This document shows positions 25,735 through 38,749 of a stretch of DNA of 64,000 nt, piece by piece; the first letter of the stretch is position 1, and each line of letters begins with the position of its first letter. The stretch covers positions 18,332,318 through 18,396,317 of the forward strand of contig JAWUZG010000032.1 of the NCBI GenBank assembly GCA_036785705.1, given 5' to 3'. Both the position numbers and the translations under genes were made by a program. Source of the stretch: Acanthornis magna. Lineage: Eukaryota > Chordata > Aves > Passeriformes > Acanthizidae. The notes under the pieces are model-generated. The model did no database searches and was not told the origin of the DNA. It saw nothing but the letters and a program-made list of their open reading frames with translations.

Positions 25735-28700
25735 CTTGTAAAAGTGTCAACACAGTATTACAAAAAGTTTGAGACACCTACTTATGCATTAAATTTGTTA
25801 ATTACTTTCTGATACTAAAATGACCAAATCTAACAAATAAGAACTTCAGATCACACAAAACTGCAAAAGCACTAGATTCACAAGCTTTGTGGGGTGCCTT
25901 CAAGTAGTGTAAAAGGTTTACAATGTTCATAGTAAATTATGCTCAAGAACAGATACAAAACTGATTGTCAGACTTTTGATATACCAGTAGGTATTCAGGC
26001 ATGAAAATGCATGTGTTCTTGCATGCAGTACATGGTTTAAAATAATCAGGTAATTTATCCATGAAAGCTTCCAGCATCACAGGTTTTTGATTAAGTTTTA
26101 TGAAACTTTGGGGACCTTTTTTCAACCAGAAATGCTCAAAATTCCTTTGTAGTTAGAATCTGAAACATCCTGTTGAAACAAGAGAGGAAAACAAACTGCA
26201 GTAAAATGTTTAAAATGTGGTCTAGCCTTTCGGGAACATGAACCTTCACACCTAAAAGATGGTGAAAAAAAATGGGGTGTGGATCAAAGTATGTAATCCA
26301 TAGGTGTAATGTCTGTCAGCAAATTACCTGCAGGTATATGCCTGGTTGTGCCATTACTCTGCCAGGTGTGGTGTGCATCAAAGCTGATGCAAAGATTAAC
26401 ACTAATGGATAGATCAACACTAATGGATAGAGATGTAGGCTGCAAGAAAGAGAAATGATTCAGCATTTTGTTGCCTGAGGCCTTGTTCCTTGCTACATAC
26501 TCTTGCTATCTAGAGTTTCTTTTTCCCTTATTATGTTTTACTTGATCCAGCTTAAAAACTTCATTTTTAACTTTCTGTCTGAAGTAAACTTCTTAGTTTC
26601 CTCAAAATTAAGGTAGTTCATATTAAACCACTGATGATCCTTTCCCACAAATATATTTTGTACAAATGATATGAATGGGCTGTATGAGCTCTCTTTCCAC
26701 CATGGCTCTCACATAGGTAAGCATAACTATATGCAGATTCAACATTTTGATTTTTTGTGTTAGCTCTGGGGTTAAAGAAATATTTTATGGGAGTAATCTT
26801 ATTACATTAAAAAATCAGTCTTTTGGGATGAGTTGATAATAATCTCTAAGGTCCACTCTAACCAATTATTCTCCAGGCTTGATTTCTGCCTGTTTCATTT
26901 TCATAGATTTTTTTTTTCTGTGTTTCCCTCCTCCTGCACTGTTAAACAGATAAAAATTTTGAGTTCCTTCCTTGTACATAATGTATTCTATATTTATTAT
27001 TTTAACTACTTTCAATCTAATATATAGCCTGAGCTCTGAATATAAATGCTGCCAATAATTAGATAATTTAAGAGTTATTATGTCTGATTGCAATAATAAA
27101 GGCAGAAATTATAAAATATTATTTCATAATAAATTTTCATAATAAAGGTTAATGTATCTAACCTTTCTAACAGTTGTCACAGATATCTTACTGCAACACT
27201 CGACATCAAAATCAAGTTTTAAGAGTGTGATTTCTTTCTTGCCAAGAAATCCATCGAGTTTCTTTAAACATTAACCCTTCTTTAAAATTAGTAAATTATC
27301 TTTCTATCATACTTTGGCTATGCTGTAACACAAAAGATAAATAGTCATAATGGATTGAAATTTATTCTGAGGGCCAGTTCAGACTTGTTCCTGGGAACTA
27401 ACTTCAGCCACTACATTTTTGTTTGTTTTGATGATAAAGATACTGGCAAATGAAGAAGTGAACTTAAACCACAAAATTGTTTCTACGGGTCATTGAATAG
27501 CTAAAAGTTCAACATTTTTTCTACATATTCAAGTGAGCCCCCAATGGAAATTATGTTTTACAACTGTAGAGCATTAGGGAAGCTGGACTACAATTTTTCA
27601 AATAACAGTGTTGCTGGTGATGAAAACCCGTTTGAAAAGGACGAACAAATGTTTGGCTTCTCTGGTTTTTTTCTTATTATCTTTTATTTTGGCACACAAA
27701 ATTCTCTAGTCTAAGAAAGCATTTGGAATCAGAAAAAATGGCAAGAGACTGCAATATAAACACCAAGTTTCTGATTATTGTGACAGTTCAAGAATGAATA
27801 CTGTACTTAATTTAATGACATATAAAAAATTAAATGTCTGTATCAAACAGCTTTGTACACAGCTGAAGATTAGAACTGTGTTTAAAAAAGAAAAATAGAA
27901 AGAATATACCACCCTGACTCTTTTCTCCTTTCTAAGATACCTATCTCAGTATCATATTTGAAATCCAGTTTCATCTTTGGTTCCAGACAGAGCTCTCTAT
28001 AAAAATATAATCTCAAATTCATTTGAAACTTTATTAAATTTGAGCTTAAGAAAAAAGATTACAAAATTCTGAAAAATTCTAAGTCCTCTAAAGAATGACA
28101 AACTGTGGAGAAAACTACAGCAAACTTTATGATATATAGGCTTCAGATTTGTTTCAACTGCAGTCTTCAGGCTTGCTGTTAGTATAAGTAATTAGGGTGC
28201 TTGTCAAACAATGTATTTCATGACATCCATGTCCCATGAATCAGGTTAATTGTGGTGTTCATAGCAGGCAGGGCAGTATATTACTTATGCTCTTTAAATG
28301 GTCCATTTATCAAACTCTGGTGTTTCAAAAAAGAAAGGCGATATATAGGGTCACATCTGAAATATCAGAGACAAGACAAAATATACCAAGTCTATTACAG
28401 AACATTTAAAATAAATCTATTCACTTTGCTCAGTTTGAATTCAGATCTGACCTTCTTTGTTAGCCAGTCACGGCAACCATGAATAACTAAAAATCTTAAA
28501 TGTACTGGGAGTGTCTGACATCCAGGTGTTTCTTCTGTGGTGGATAAAGACATCACAGTTGCAGGTTTTTCAGCAGAGTACAGCAAATAAAATATTTCAT
28601 AAGGAAAATAAATTGTCCTAAGGGAAACAATGGAATTTGGGAATGAATGAACATTGACCTTACCCCTATCCAAACACAGTGAGGCATGAAAGACCTTTAA

Positions 28701-29005
28701 GGAAATATGTTTAGCATCTCTGTGTAGATGGTAGAGAGCCAAAATCAGGCTTGATTCATAAAAAAATAATAAAAGTACCCTCCCAGGCTCCAAATGAAAT
28801 ACTAATTAGTATCAAATATTTTGGTTGTACTCACAAACAGCATTTGATATGATCTGTGTTTTAGTCCTGGATCAAGGAGCTTATACAGGGCATCCTTTCC
28901 TTTCACAGGGTAAGATCAACACCAGTGCTTTCTTTGGGAACTCCTGCATCACAGGGTTTTGCACAAGCAGACTCTAAATCAAAGAATAAATGGACTTTCC
29001 AAAAA
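25735..29005. other. Unique AT-rich sequence, nothing recognised
   Basis: No gene or transposon was recognised. An 18-bp tandem duplication (unit ATCAACACTAATGGATAG) lies at 26395-26430. A 132-codon frame at 28395-28793 minus has no recognisable protein content and I treat it as chance. Confidence 0.6.
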
Positions 29006-29009
29006 TATG

Positions 29010-29455
29010 ACAGAATTGAGTTAGAGGGGGAATCTGTAATTCATCTAGACCAATCTCCTGCCCAAAACAGTGATAATTTCAAAGTCAGATCAGGTTACTC
29101 AAATTGTGCCTGGACAAGTTTTAAGTATCTCCAAAGGTGAAGATTCTGTAACCCTACTATAGGGTTTAGCTGTTGAAACTGTGTGTCTTATTGTTATGAC
29201 TGAATAAGAACCTTTCTTCTGCACAATCTTTCTGTTATACAGAAGATAAATTCAGTGTTACTCTCCTAGAGTACTTTCTTTTCTAGTCTAAATAGAAAAT
29301 GTTCCCTCCAGCTGTCCACACATCCTATGCACTAGCCCCTCATTTATCTTGGTGGTCTTCTACTGGACTCCCTCCAATTCTTCCATCACATCTTTTGCTT
29401 TGGGAGGCTCCCAACTGCATGCAGCACTACCGATGTGGCCCCAAAAAAGTGAAAT
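29010..29455 (-). mobile_element. Old CR1 LINE 3' fragment, minus strand
   Basis: A strongly diverged CR1 copy is readable in reverse. TTCATCTAGACCAATCTCCT (29040) is the reverse of the 'ttggtctagatgaa' tail motif. It is followed by AAGTATCTCCAAAGGTGAAG (29123), then TCTTCTACTGGACTCCCTCC (29355) and 'gcagcactaccgatgtggcc' (29425). This is the standard order for the RT end and 3' UTR of CR1 read backwards. The middle (about 29160-29320) is poorly conserved. It is older than its right-hand neighbour, judged by the number of mismatches. Confidence 0.85.
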
Positions 29456-29482
29456 AAAGGGGTTAGGAATTTGCTACCTCAG

Positions 29483-30485
29483 ATCATAGAAGCATAGAAT
29501 CATAGAATGTTTTGGGTTATAAGAAAACCGTGAAGATCATTTAGTTTCAACCCCCCTACCTTCAATCAGACCACTTTGCTCAAAGCCTCATTCAAACTGG
29601 CCTTAAACACTTCCAGGGATGGGGCACCCACGACTTCTCCGGTCATCTTGTCCCACTGCCTCACCACCCCCCGCAACTCCCCTCCCCAGTAAAGAATTTC
29701 TTTTTAATATCTAACTAAAGCTACTCTTTTTCAATTTGAACCCATTCCATCTTGTTCTGCCATGACTTTTCAAATATCATGAAAAGTAACTTGACAACTA
29801 TATCAGGACTCTGAGATGTATTTCATTTCTTCCATAGACTTGTGAACATTCAGGTTCCTGAGGTGGTCACAAACCTGATCTTCACTTACAGTGAGGCGGA
29901 CTTTGCTCTCCCAGTCCCCATCTTATCCCCATCCACTCAAGAGGTGTGGAAAGGGAGGCTGTCATTAAAGACTGAGGCAAAAAATTTATTAAGTACCTCG
30001 GCCTTCTCCTCGTCCATTGTTACCGTTCACCAGCATTGTTTACCAGAGGGGGTGAACATTCCTTGACCTTCCTTTTCTGTTTATCACACCTGCAAAGCCT
30101 TCCCTGTTATTTCTTATGTCCCTTGCCATGTTCAGTTCCAGTTTTGCTTTGAACTTCCTCACCCCCTCTCTACACAATCATAATTCTCTATACTCTTCAC
30201 AGGTTACCTGTCCTTGTTTCTACTGCATTTGATTTTGCCCTGACCAGCAGCTCTCTACTCAGCCATGAGAGTCTCTTGCCTTCCTCGCCCAATCTCTTGC
30301 TCCTGGGAATTGCTAGCACTTGTGATCTAGGGAAGAATTCTTTAAAAATCTGCCAGCTCTGTTCCTCTCCCTTCCTGTCCACAAGGACAGTCTCCCAGGG
30401 GATCCCACTGACAACATCCCTGAAGAGCTGGAAATATTCCTTCCTAAATTTCAGAAGCCTGACTTTACTCCTTGACTGACCGATA
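29483..30485 (-). mobile_element. CR1 LINE with internal deletion of the reverse transcriptase core
   Basis: This minus-strand CR1 keeps two separate parts of the element. The 3' part (29483 to about 29757) has the tail ATCATAGAATCATAGAATG, then the 3' UTR and end of ORF2. The 5' part (about 29757-30485) translates in reverse as the ORF2 linker between endonuclease and RT. Recognisable stretches are EYFQLFRDVVSGIPWETVL (about 30450-30394), SWQIFKEFF (about 30356-30330), LSWLSRELL (about 30276-30250) and DQVCDHLRNLNVHKSM (about 29880-29835). The last matches the start of the CR1 RT domain, and IFEKSWQ near 29780-29760 follows. Everything normally between that point and the C-terminal tail is missing, including the catalytic palm. 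Frameshifts and stops are present, so no protein is made. It starts near 30485, so the endonuclease is also lost. Confidence 0.92.
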
Positions 30486-30489
30486 TTCA

Positions 30490-33400
30490 GACCAAGATGA
30501 AATTAGCTAAGCATCTATACAGGCAGCATTCCTTCACCAAAAAATGAATATTTATTGAATATCGACTTTAAAAACACTGGGAAGAATACCATGTTGTGTG
30601 ACACACTGAAAACCTCGTGTTTTATGCACTATGATCCATAATATTTATTTGATATAATTTGATATTCAAGTGGTTTTGTTTTGTTTTGCTTTGGTCCTTC
30701 TGTTTTGCTTTGCTTTGTTTTCATTTTCAAAATAAAAGTGAAAATATTTTGAAATAAGATTAACAGCATTTACACTAATGAAACTGATCTGGAACATTCT
30801 ATACAGACCTAATTTTAACTTCAAGAAAATGAAATTTCTTGCTGCATATGACCAATTTTATGAAAGACATTTATTGAAGAACATCAATAACTGAAAATGT
30901 CTGCTTTTATCAGAGTGATTGTACCTTGGAAGGAACAAGTATGAACATGAAACACGTTAATGAGGCAGTTGCATCACTATGAGGTCTAGCTACAATGAAG
31001 TAGTTAAAAATAATGAGTTAACTGTTTAAAGAGAATGTAGGTGTAGAAGGCAGAATTCTACCATGTGACATAAGTAATTTTATTAACAAATACAAATTAA
31101 CAAATCAGAGGCAAGTTATTTTAATAGTTATTAGTACATTTGGGGAAAAGAGATTTATTTATTGAAATACCTGTGCATTTTCTATTTTGTCTTATTTTGT
31201 CAGATTTCCAGGTGGGGGCTGACGACACCAGTGTATGATGTATTTCTAAATTTTGAGCTCTGACATTAAAGCAAAAGCCTCTCTAGAAATTCTGGAGTTG
31301 CTCTTTCTTTGGCAACTAGATATACTAAATGACTGCTTTGGGATATTTAAGACTCGTTTCTTTTGCGATTTTTTTTTTAAAAATTTTTTATTTATTTCTG
31401 TGGATGATGTGGATCACAGCGAAAAAAGATTTCTCTTCCTCAATATGTGTTCACATTTTTCTGTGGCTATAAACAGAGAGTAGAGCTGTCTGAAAAGAAA
31501 AACCACTGGTGTTGAGGAGAAGACGTGAGCCTTTTGCTTTTGTATTATGTTTAACTTGACCCAAGACAGTCATTCCTTTTTCTTAAACTTCTGTAGCAGA
31601 AAGTCTATGGAGCAGTAAAAAACCAAAATACACCACAAAGATGCACAAACTGACTTTACCCAGGGGCCCATTTATTAGCTCACTGCATCCAAGCTAGAGA
31701 ATTCTACTAACAGATTTCACCTACTTTTTTGTTACATATGTTACAAAAAAAAAAAAAAAAATTCCCATTCCCACCTTCCCGAAGTTGTTCCACACCAGCT
31801 AACTGTCTGGAAAGAATGACATTAGTACCAGTCTATTTGAACTGACTCAGTGGTGTTCTGATCAGACAAACTTACAGTGATGGAAACAGAGAACTTGCCT
31901 TATTCCTTGAAGTCATAGCTATACTGCTAGTTTCAGAAATAACAATCCTGGCATTCATCTGCCCGAGGCCGGGTTTAGAAACAGGCAGTTTACAAAACCA
32001 ATGGACATTTATTCAAGTAAAAGTAACTCTTTCAATGAGTTATGTTTAGTAATACCCAAACATATTAGACAGATGATTACAAATGTTCAAAGCAGGCTAT
32101 AAACTTGCATGTTTTATGGGTAAACCAGTGTCTGAGTGGTATATCTCATGCTATGAGATGCACAAAACAATTTATAGGGGACTCATTTTACCTTTAATTA
32201 ACTCTTTAATCACATTGCTAATTAGTTTTAAAATATAGCATAGATTAACACTACAATATTCATGCATTATCTTCAAGCCATTTTCTCTCTTCGATATTTT
32301 CTGAAGAAATAACTTTGTCAGCTGTTCTTTTTAGTGTCACATAAATGCTATAAACAGATAACTCTTTTGCTGCAGATGATAACCATTATACCCATGGAGT
32401 TATATTATAGGGAGAGGAAGTTATGACGTCTTTTGTTATCTAAATTTGGCTACTCCGAGGCCACCAATGCTCAGCTGTACAAGGACACACTTGATGTAAT
32501 ACATCACCTACAGAATGACCTCGTGTCCTCAATGACTTAACTGACTGCCTGTTGAAGTCTGTCTGATACCTAACTCATGGAGGTATTAGTATTGTCAGCT
32601 GCTACTTGTGCACTTGATAACTAAGCAGCTGCATTTTAGCTGCTTGGTAAGGCCTTATTTGAACCCAGTGAGTGAAGCACAGGTCAGAACTCTAATCCTG
32701 GTGGAATAGGCAGCATGGTAGTGCAAAAATTTGTGTGCAGCCTTGGCTGTAGGGCAGTCTAAACATAATGGTTCCCAGTGATTGAGACCACTCTTCAGTT
32801 GTTCCTTGAACTCTTGCAGAAAACCAGAGACCATTTCGTACATGAAGATATCATACATAAATTCTGTGGTATTCACCTTTTGCTATGTTTTTATGAGAAT
32901 CATTGCAGCATCAACTGCACCATATATTGCTCACCTTATTTATTCCAGTGTGACTTAAATAATATTCGAATTTTGTATTGGATACTCTAATATAACCTCT
33001 TTCAAGGCAGTTAAAATTATATTAATATTACTTTTTTTCTGGAAAAACGTGGAATATATGATGTGTGCCAATTTTAATTTTCTAGATGGTTCATCCTTAA
33101 ATAGTAATTCATTTTTTCTGCCTTGATGTAAATCATTACACAAAGATTCAAAAATATATTTAATTTGATTGCTTGTTTCATATAAATAGCTTAATAAGAA
33201 ACACAGCATAATAATGTTGTCCTTACAGTGATAATCTGTGTTATATGTAAGATCTGTCCAGCTTTCTTTAATGATAACATTTTCTGTAGTCAATGGGGTT
33301 TTTCAATAATTCTGTCAGGACTAGATCAGAAGAGATAAGCAGTATTAGAAAACTTTCACAATTTTGTCAGTAATTGTAAGAGAGCTGAATTTCATAAATC

Positions 33401-34145
33401 CCATTTCTGCGGGAAGCTCTTCTGTGCCTATTTGTTTGGGAAAGGATACAAATTTAAAAGAAAAAAATAAGTCTTAGTTAAAGTTGAGAAAGGAAATGAA
33501 CACACAAGCAATCAAAAAGCTTCAAAAACATTTCCTACTGCAGTATTGCTTCTGGAAAGTTCTACATATTTCCTTCCCAAATAAGACATAAATTTTGAAA
33601 AGGAGAGAGTAACTATTTGAGCCTTGACATTTAGTTTTGGAGACTATAGAGGTCATTTTCATTTCGTCTTTAAATGTGTTCCATGTACAAACAGAAAATT
33701 CTAAATTCAGTTTTAACTCTGCCTAGACTCATCCTTGCACTTTAAAATCCTATATTTCCTAAATCACTGCCTGGAAAGTCATATTGTTCTGTGGCAGGCA
33801 ATCACTGAACTAGCCTAAAGCCATACTGACAGAGCTTTGAAGATTACAAGTGTAACATTGAACTGGATGTAAATGGAAGAGGGAAGAAAGTTTAGCATAT
33901 GGAGTACTGTCACACTGAACCTTTGAAAAATATTGTCCTGTGTATGTTAGAAGTGTAGCTAATGCACCAAGAAAAGCCTCTGTGTTGCTGTTCCAGAAGC
34001 ACAGCAAGAGTTGCCCAACTCGAACTTTTGGATATCCGCATCTGGACCAGCACAGGAAAGCTCATCTACCTCTTCCTCATGTGAAACACAATTATATGTC
34101 TTTGTTGAGGTATATCACAATAAACTTGTACAATGGAGCCACTTC
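30490..34145. other. Unique AT-rich sequence with (TTTTG)n and poly(A) runs
   Basis: No gene or transposon was recognised. A degenerate TTTTG/TTTGC tract lies at 30672-30720 and a 17-base A run at 31745-31761. A 112-codon frame at 32955-33293 minus starts only at TTG and has no recognised homology. Confidence 0.6.
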
Positions 34146-34150
34146 ACTTA

Positions 34151-34205
34151 ACAGTTGGACTCGATCCTTGTGGGTCCCTTCCAACTCAGAATATTCTGTC
34201 ATTTA
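34151..34205 (+). mobile_element. CR1 LINE, last 55 bp of the 3' UTR
   Basis: CAGTTGGACTCGATCCTTGT, followed by GGGTCCCTTCCAACTCAGAA and TATTCTGTCATTTAT, is the extreme 3' end of CR1 on the plus strand. It is the same subtype tail as the copy ending at 16090. Upstream sequence is not recognisable as CR1, so the copy is severely 5'-truncated or decayed. Confidence 0.88.
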
Positions 34206-34209
34206 TAAT

Positions 34210-37200
34210 AAGGCTATAAATGAGATGCTGTTGTGATAATTTTATCCAATAGCCATTATCATTTAGGAGACATGTTGTGATCCAGAAATGTGTCTGTGTA
34301 ATATAGAATAGTAGAATTTAGTAAAGATGATTAAAACAAAAAAGAAAAACAAACAAAACATGACAGATCAATAGTAGCTGATAACTTATTTTTGAGGTCT
34401 TTTTCAGTCTTGCTTAAAATATTTTATATACTGAAAGCCACATGATTCCTTTGCCTGGCCACACTAAGTAATTTGCCACAGCAGACTATCACATTTTATG
34501 TTGATAGGGAGGAGGTATTCAACACGGATCCAGAGACCTGCAGGCACATTTTGCCACCAATAGGATGTATAGAGCCAGGTTTGATCTGGCTATTTAGATT
34601 TCTTCAGTCCCTGAAAATTAATTTTCTGTAAATGGTCCATAACCTGTGAAGGAATCTTTGGTGTCAACAGCCAAATAAATTTTCTGAGAAGTGTCCAGAG
34701 AATACATTGTGGACAGTGGTGCTGGGATAGAAAGGAATTTTTGATCATACTTTGGAAAAATTCTACAGTACCTGAAGAGAACTCCAGGATGTGAAAATTG
34801 ACTATATGTTGACAAACTCATGTGCAGCGTGATATTAAATTATTTGCATTACAAAAATCCTTGTGACACGAACACAGTTCTTATAAGAAATTTAAGTTAC
34901 TGCCACCGTAAAGAAAATTTGCCATTTAAAATTTATAATAGTCTAATATGACTCAATGATATTACTATTTGATAAAACCAAAATAAAATCAGCAGATGTG
35001 GTCGTCAGCAATAATAAAATCTAATTTCTTATTACAGAGCAAACTCTTTCTTCTTTTCAGCTCTTTCTGCATCTTAAACAGAGTTTATTTACAAAATAGC
35101 CATGTTCCTTTACTTTCCGTTTTGACTTTTCTGGGCAAATTTTACTTTGACATATGTTCCATTAGGATTTCTTTTCCCTTTCTGGTAAACAAAGTGCCTT
35201 AGGAGATAATTTTATTGCTTTCTTTCTAAATTGCAGTAAAAGCAATGAAAAAGTCATTGGCCCGGCTGTAAGGTACATCAGCAGCTACAGAGGGTTATAC
35301 TGACCTAAACGCATCTTACAACATATTATTTCAATGCAAATAGATACAATAAATAACAACACAAAGGTAATTAATATTATCACAATTTCAAATGCTAAAT
35401 AAACTTTTCCAGAATTTCCTTTATGGAGCAGTATTATAGATGTAGGACAATATGCCTTCATTCTGCTGAAATGTTATATCTTTATGGGCAAAAAACCGGT
35501 GGGTCTATGGCCATTGAGTACTTTTCCAAGGGATGCTTAGTATTCCCTAGGATCTGTCCATAGCAGCGTTGCTGCAGTAAGCTCTTGGAGTTTCTGTCAT
35601 ACAGGCAATGGAAAAATGTGATTAAGTGTGTTTAGATGAAATAGATCCAATTTGTTGTATTAACACTTACTCAGCTGTTAATACTGGCAATGCTGAGTCA
35701 ATCTGAAGACAGAGCTGAAAGGATGATAGCTCTAAAACTAGATGTAGATGAATCAATGTAGTTAAATAAGAGCACAGTAGACTTACAGAGGAGCAGATGT
35801 CCCAGTTTTAAGTCTATGCAAAGTGAAGCAATTGTATTATCAAGATTACTGTTTAGCAGGCCCTTCAAAGTCTTCCAGTGTTCAGAAAACTGTTTGTCCT
35901 CTTTGGGGGAGATGTGCAAAATAACATTGGCTAACATTTTCATTTTCATTATATTTGTTTTCTTTATGCTTGACTGCTCTATACAAAGCCATTCCCCATA
36001 ATACTGAGCAATCTAGCTTGCAATTTTAAAAGCATCATTCACGATGAATAAATGTATCTATCTGTCAGATCTCAGAGCAAAATACAAATGTTCTGTGTTT
36101 TCCATGAGAGAAATATACAATTGAAAACTCCCCAAAGTAATTTTCTCCCAGGTCCATCATATACTCATATTTAATAGGCTTTTTAGTCCAGATGGCCAAT
36201 ATTAGAAATTCTGAATAGTATATATAGAAATAAATTTACTAGAACAATGATATGAACATTGTATCAAAAACATAGCATATCTGAGGTTCACACGCCATTG
36301 CTTTTCTTTCTAATTTAACTTCCAAATATCCTTGACCCAGATGTGCAGAGCACCCATCCAAGAGTAACCAGCTTCCAGGTACCTGATGCATGCATGTCTG
36401 GGATGTATATGAATTGCAATACACCTGAGCCCTTCTTTCTGCTGATAAACACTTGAAAAACAGCAGAATAACAAACAAGCAAAACTCCTAATTTTTGGGT
36501 GCATAGTATATTAGGCCCAGAATAAAGTAGAATTCAAGATGATAAAAATACTCTTCTCTAAATGTGGATTCCAAGCAAACAAATAAACGTCAATGTATCT
36601 GCTGGAACAGGAAGGAACAGCAAGAAAACCAACAAAACTGATGATCACTGTCCTGCCTGCCTGCCCCCCCGCCCCTGATTCCATTGAATATAGATCAATG
36701 GAATATAGATGGAGTGGATCAACTGAATATAGATGGAGTAATTCACAGTTTTCATTGAGAAAGATGCACTCTTGGTGTCAGAACTGATTTTAATTACGTG
36801 GTTTTCTGTACCTACACCTTTTAAGAATTTCCACCACTCTACTGACCTAAGCAAGAATTTGGAAACATGAAACAGTGAAGGGATCCTAGGTCTTTTAGTC
36901 ACTGCAAGGAACTGCAAGATATCTAGGAATCTAGCACTATGACCTTGATCCTTATCAGGAATTTGACAAGACCTAACAAAAGGAGCCAATTTTTGTCCAC
37001 TTTGTGTCCTTTCTTATTATCCAAGTGATCTGTCAGTGAAGTAATTGAAGAACTATTGACAGACTTATTCTCACAGGTATAGTAAGTATTGCTACTTCTC
37101 TTTTGCAGTTCAGGATCTGAACCACAGGCAGATAGCCATGAAATAGGGAAACACATAATTATATGATCACCTGAGACATGTCTGAGAAGCATGGTTTCCA

Positions 37201-38715
37201 AAATGAGAGAAAAGAATACATTTGAGAATTTGTCCAGACCTATATAACTTCCAAAGGTTCATTCGGATGGTTGTACTAATGTCAAATGCTAAAAAATCTA
37301 GAGCTCCTGAATGCTGCTGAAAGGCTTTAACCACAGGTTTCCCCACAGAAAGTATGTAGAAAGATCTTTATAGGACAAAATCTTTACAATAAAACTTTAA
37401 ATCCATTTGATTGTTTGACAGTTGTTTTCTAACCATAGACACAGAATTTTATTGGCAGCTGAAACCAAATCTGAATTTTTCTGGAAAAGAAAGATGAGAA
37501 AAATTCCATTATATAAAATAATCCCCTTTAGTTGGCCATAGTTTTGTTACAAGCATTATTTTTTCATGTTCCAATGGTGGAAAAAGCATAAGTGTCATCA
37601 TATGTACAGTAGATTTAAGGGCCTCCTCCAGATCATTTAATTTCTCTTTTTATAAAAGAATTCAATTCTACCAAAGGGGGGAGACCCCAACCTTTTATTT
37701 TTAATAAACATCACAGTAAAAGGCATGAAGATTCAAACAAACTTGAAAATTTACTTTTAACAATATTTTATTTGATCTGAGGAGTCTAAAGGGTTTTTGG
37801 ATAATTAATTAATAACAGATTTTAGTTTGGGTATGATGACTGTATTTTCTTCTCCTGACTACATTATGTACCAACAAAAAATAAGTGGTTTAAGGGTCAT
37901 AATTATTTGTGAAACCTTTGTTCAAAACTGCTTAGCTTAAGATCATTGCTTTTAGCAATTAATATCTCAATCTCTTAAAATTACACTGAAAAATACTGAT
38001 GTGATTTAATAGATGTCAAAAGTTCACAAGTCACTTGGCTGTCAAAATTTAATTAGTAAACCAACATCTGAGTTTATTTGTAATAAAATGTGTTTTATGT
38101 ACATTAAATATGGAACCTGAACTATAGCTGCAGAACTTTTTTTTACAACAAGAAACTTATCCTAAACAAAAACCTTCACATTCAGGGGAACGCTTCGGTT
38201 TACTTAGAAATATCAAGAAAGATAATACTTTCTGAGGCTTTTCATCAGACACTTCAGAGATTCAGCTGCAGTTGACCATTTCCTTCCAAGATTAAAAATG
38301 TATTAACAGTAAGAAAAAAAATCAATACTCTGTATGTATCAATATAATTTTGGTGCTTCTAGTATCATATCTCCAACCTTTCCTGTGTTCTTCCCCTTAA
38401 TTTTCTTATTCTTGTTTGTGTTAATGCAACCTTCTCTGTGTTTTCAGAGGAGCAGCTTTCCTTAGATTCCCAGGTATGCTAGGGGAATGTTTTGAGGTAG
38501 ATTGCCAAATTGAAAACTCTTTTCCAGGTCTGATCTGTCAAGGCAGCATTAAAAAATAAGGGTCAGAATTTGAGGTAAATATCTTTTGTTGTTTGCTGTT
38601 TAAATTTAACCAAATGTATCAAGCTAACAGTAACTGGAAAGCATAATGTTCACTTACAAAAAAAAAAAATTTCAGTGAATTTCATATGTCACTGCTACAA
38701 AAGTTACAGGGCTTT

Positions 38716-38749
<34 letters not shown>

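Noticed and set aside
28395..28793. 132-codon minus-strand frame
   Set aside because: No recognised domain, and the length is within chance expectation for one frame in 64 kb of AT-rich DNA.
29842..30479. Plus-strand frames of 67-74 codons
   Set aside because: They are antisense to the minus-strand CR1 ORF2 remnant.
32955..33293. 112-codon minus-strand frame with protein-like composition
   Set aside because: It starts at TTG with a stop just upstream, and no family or neighbouring exon was seen.
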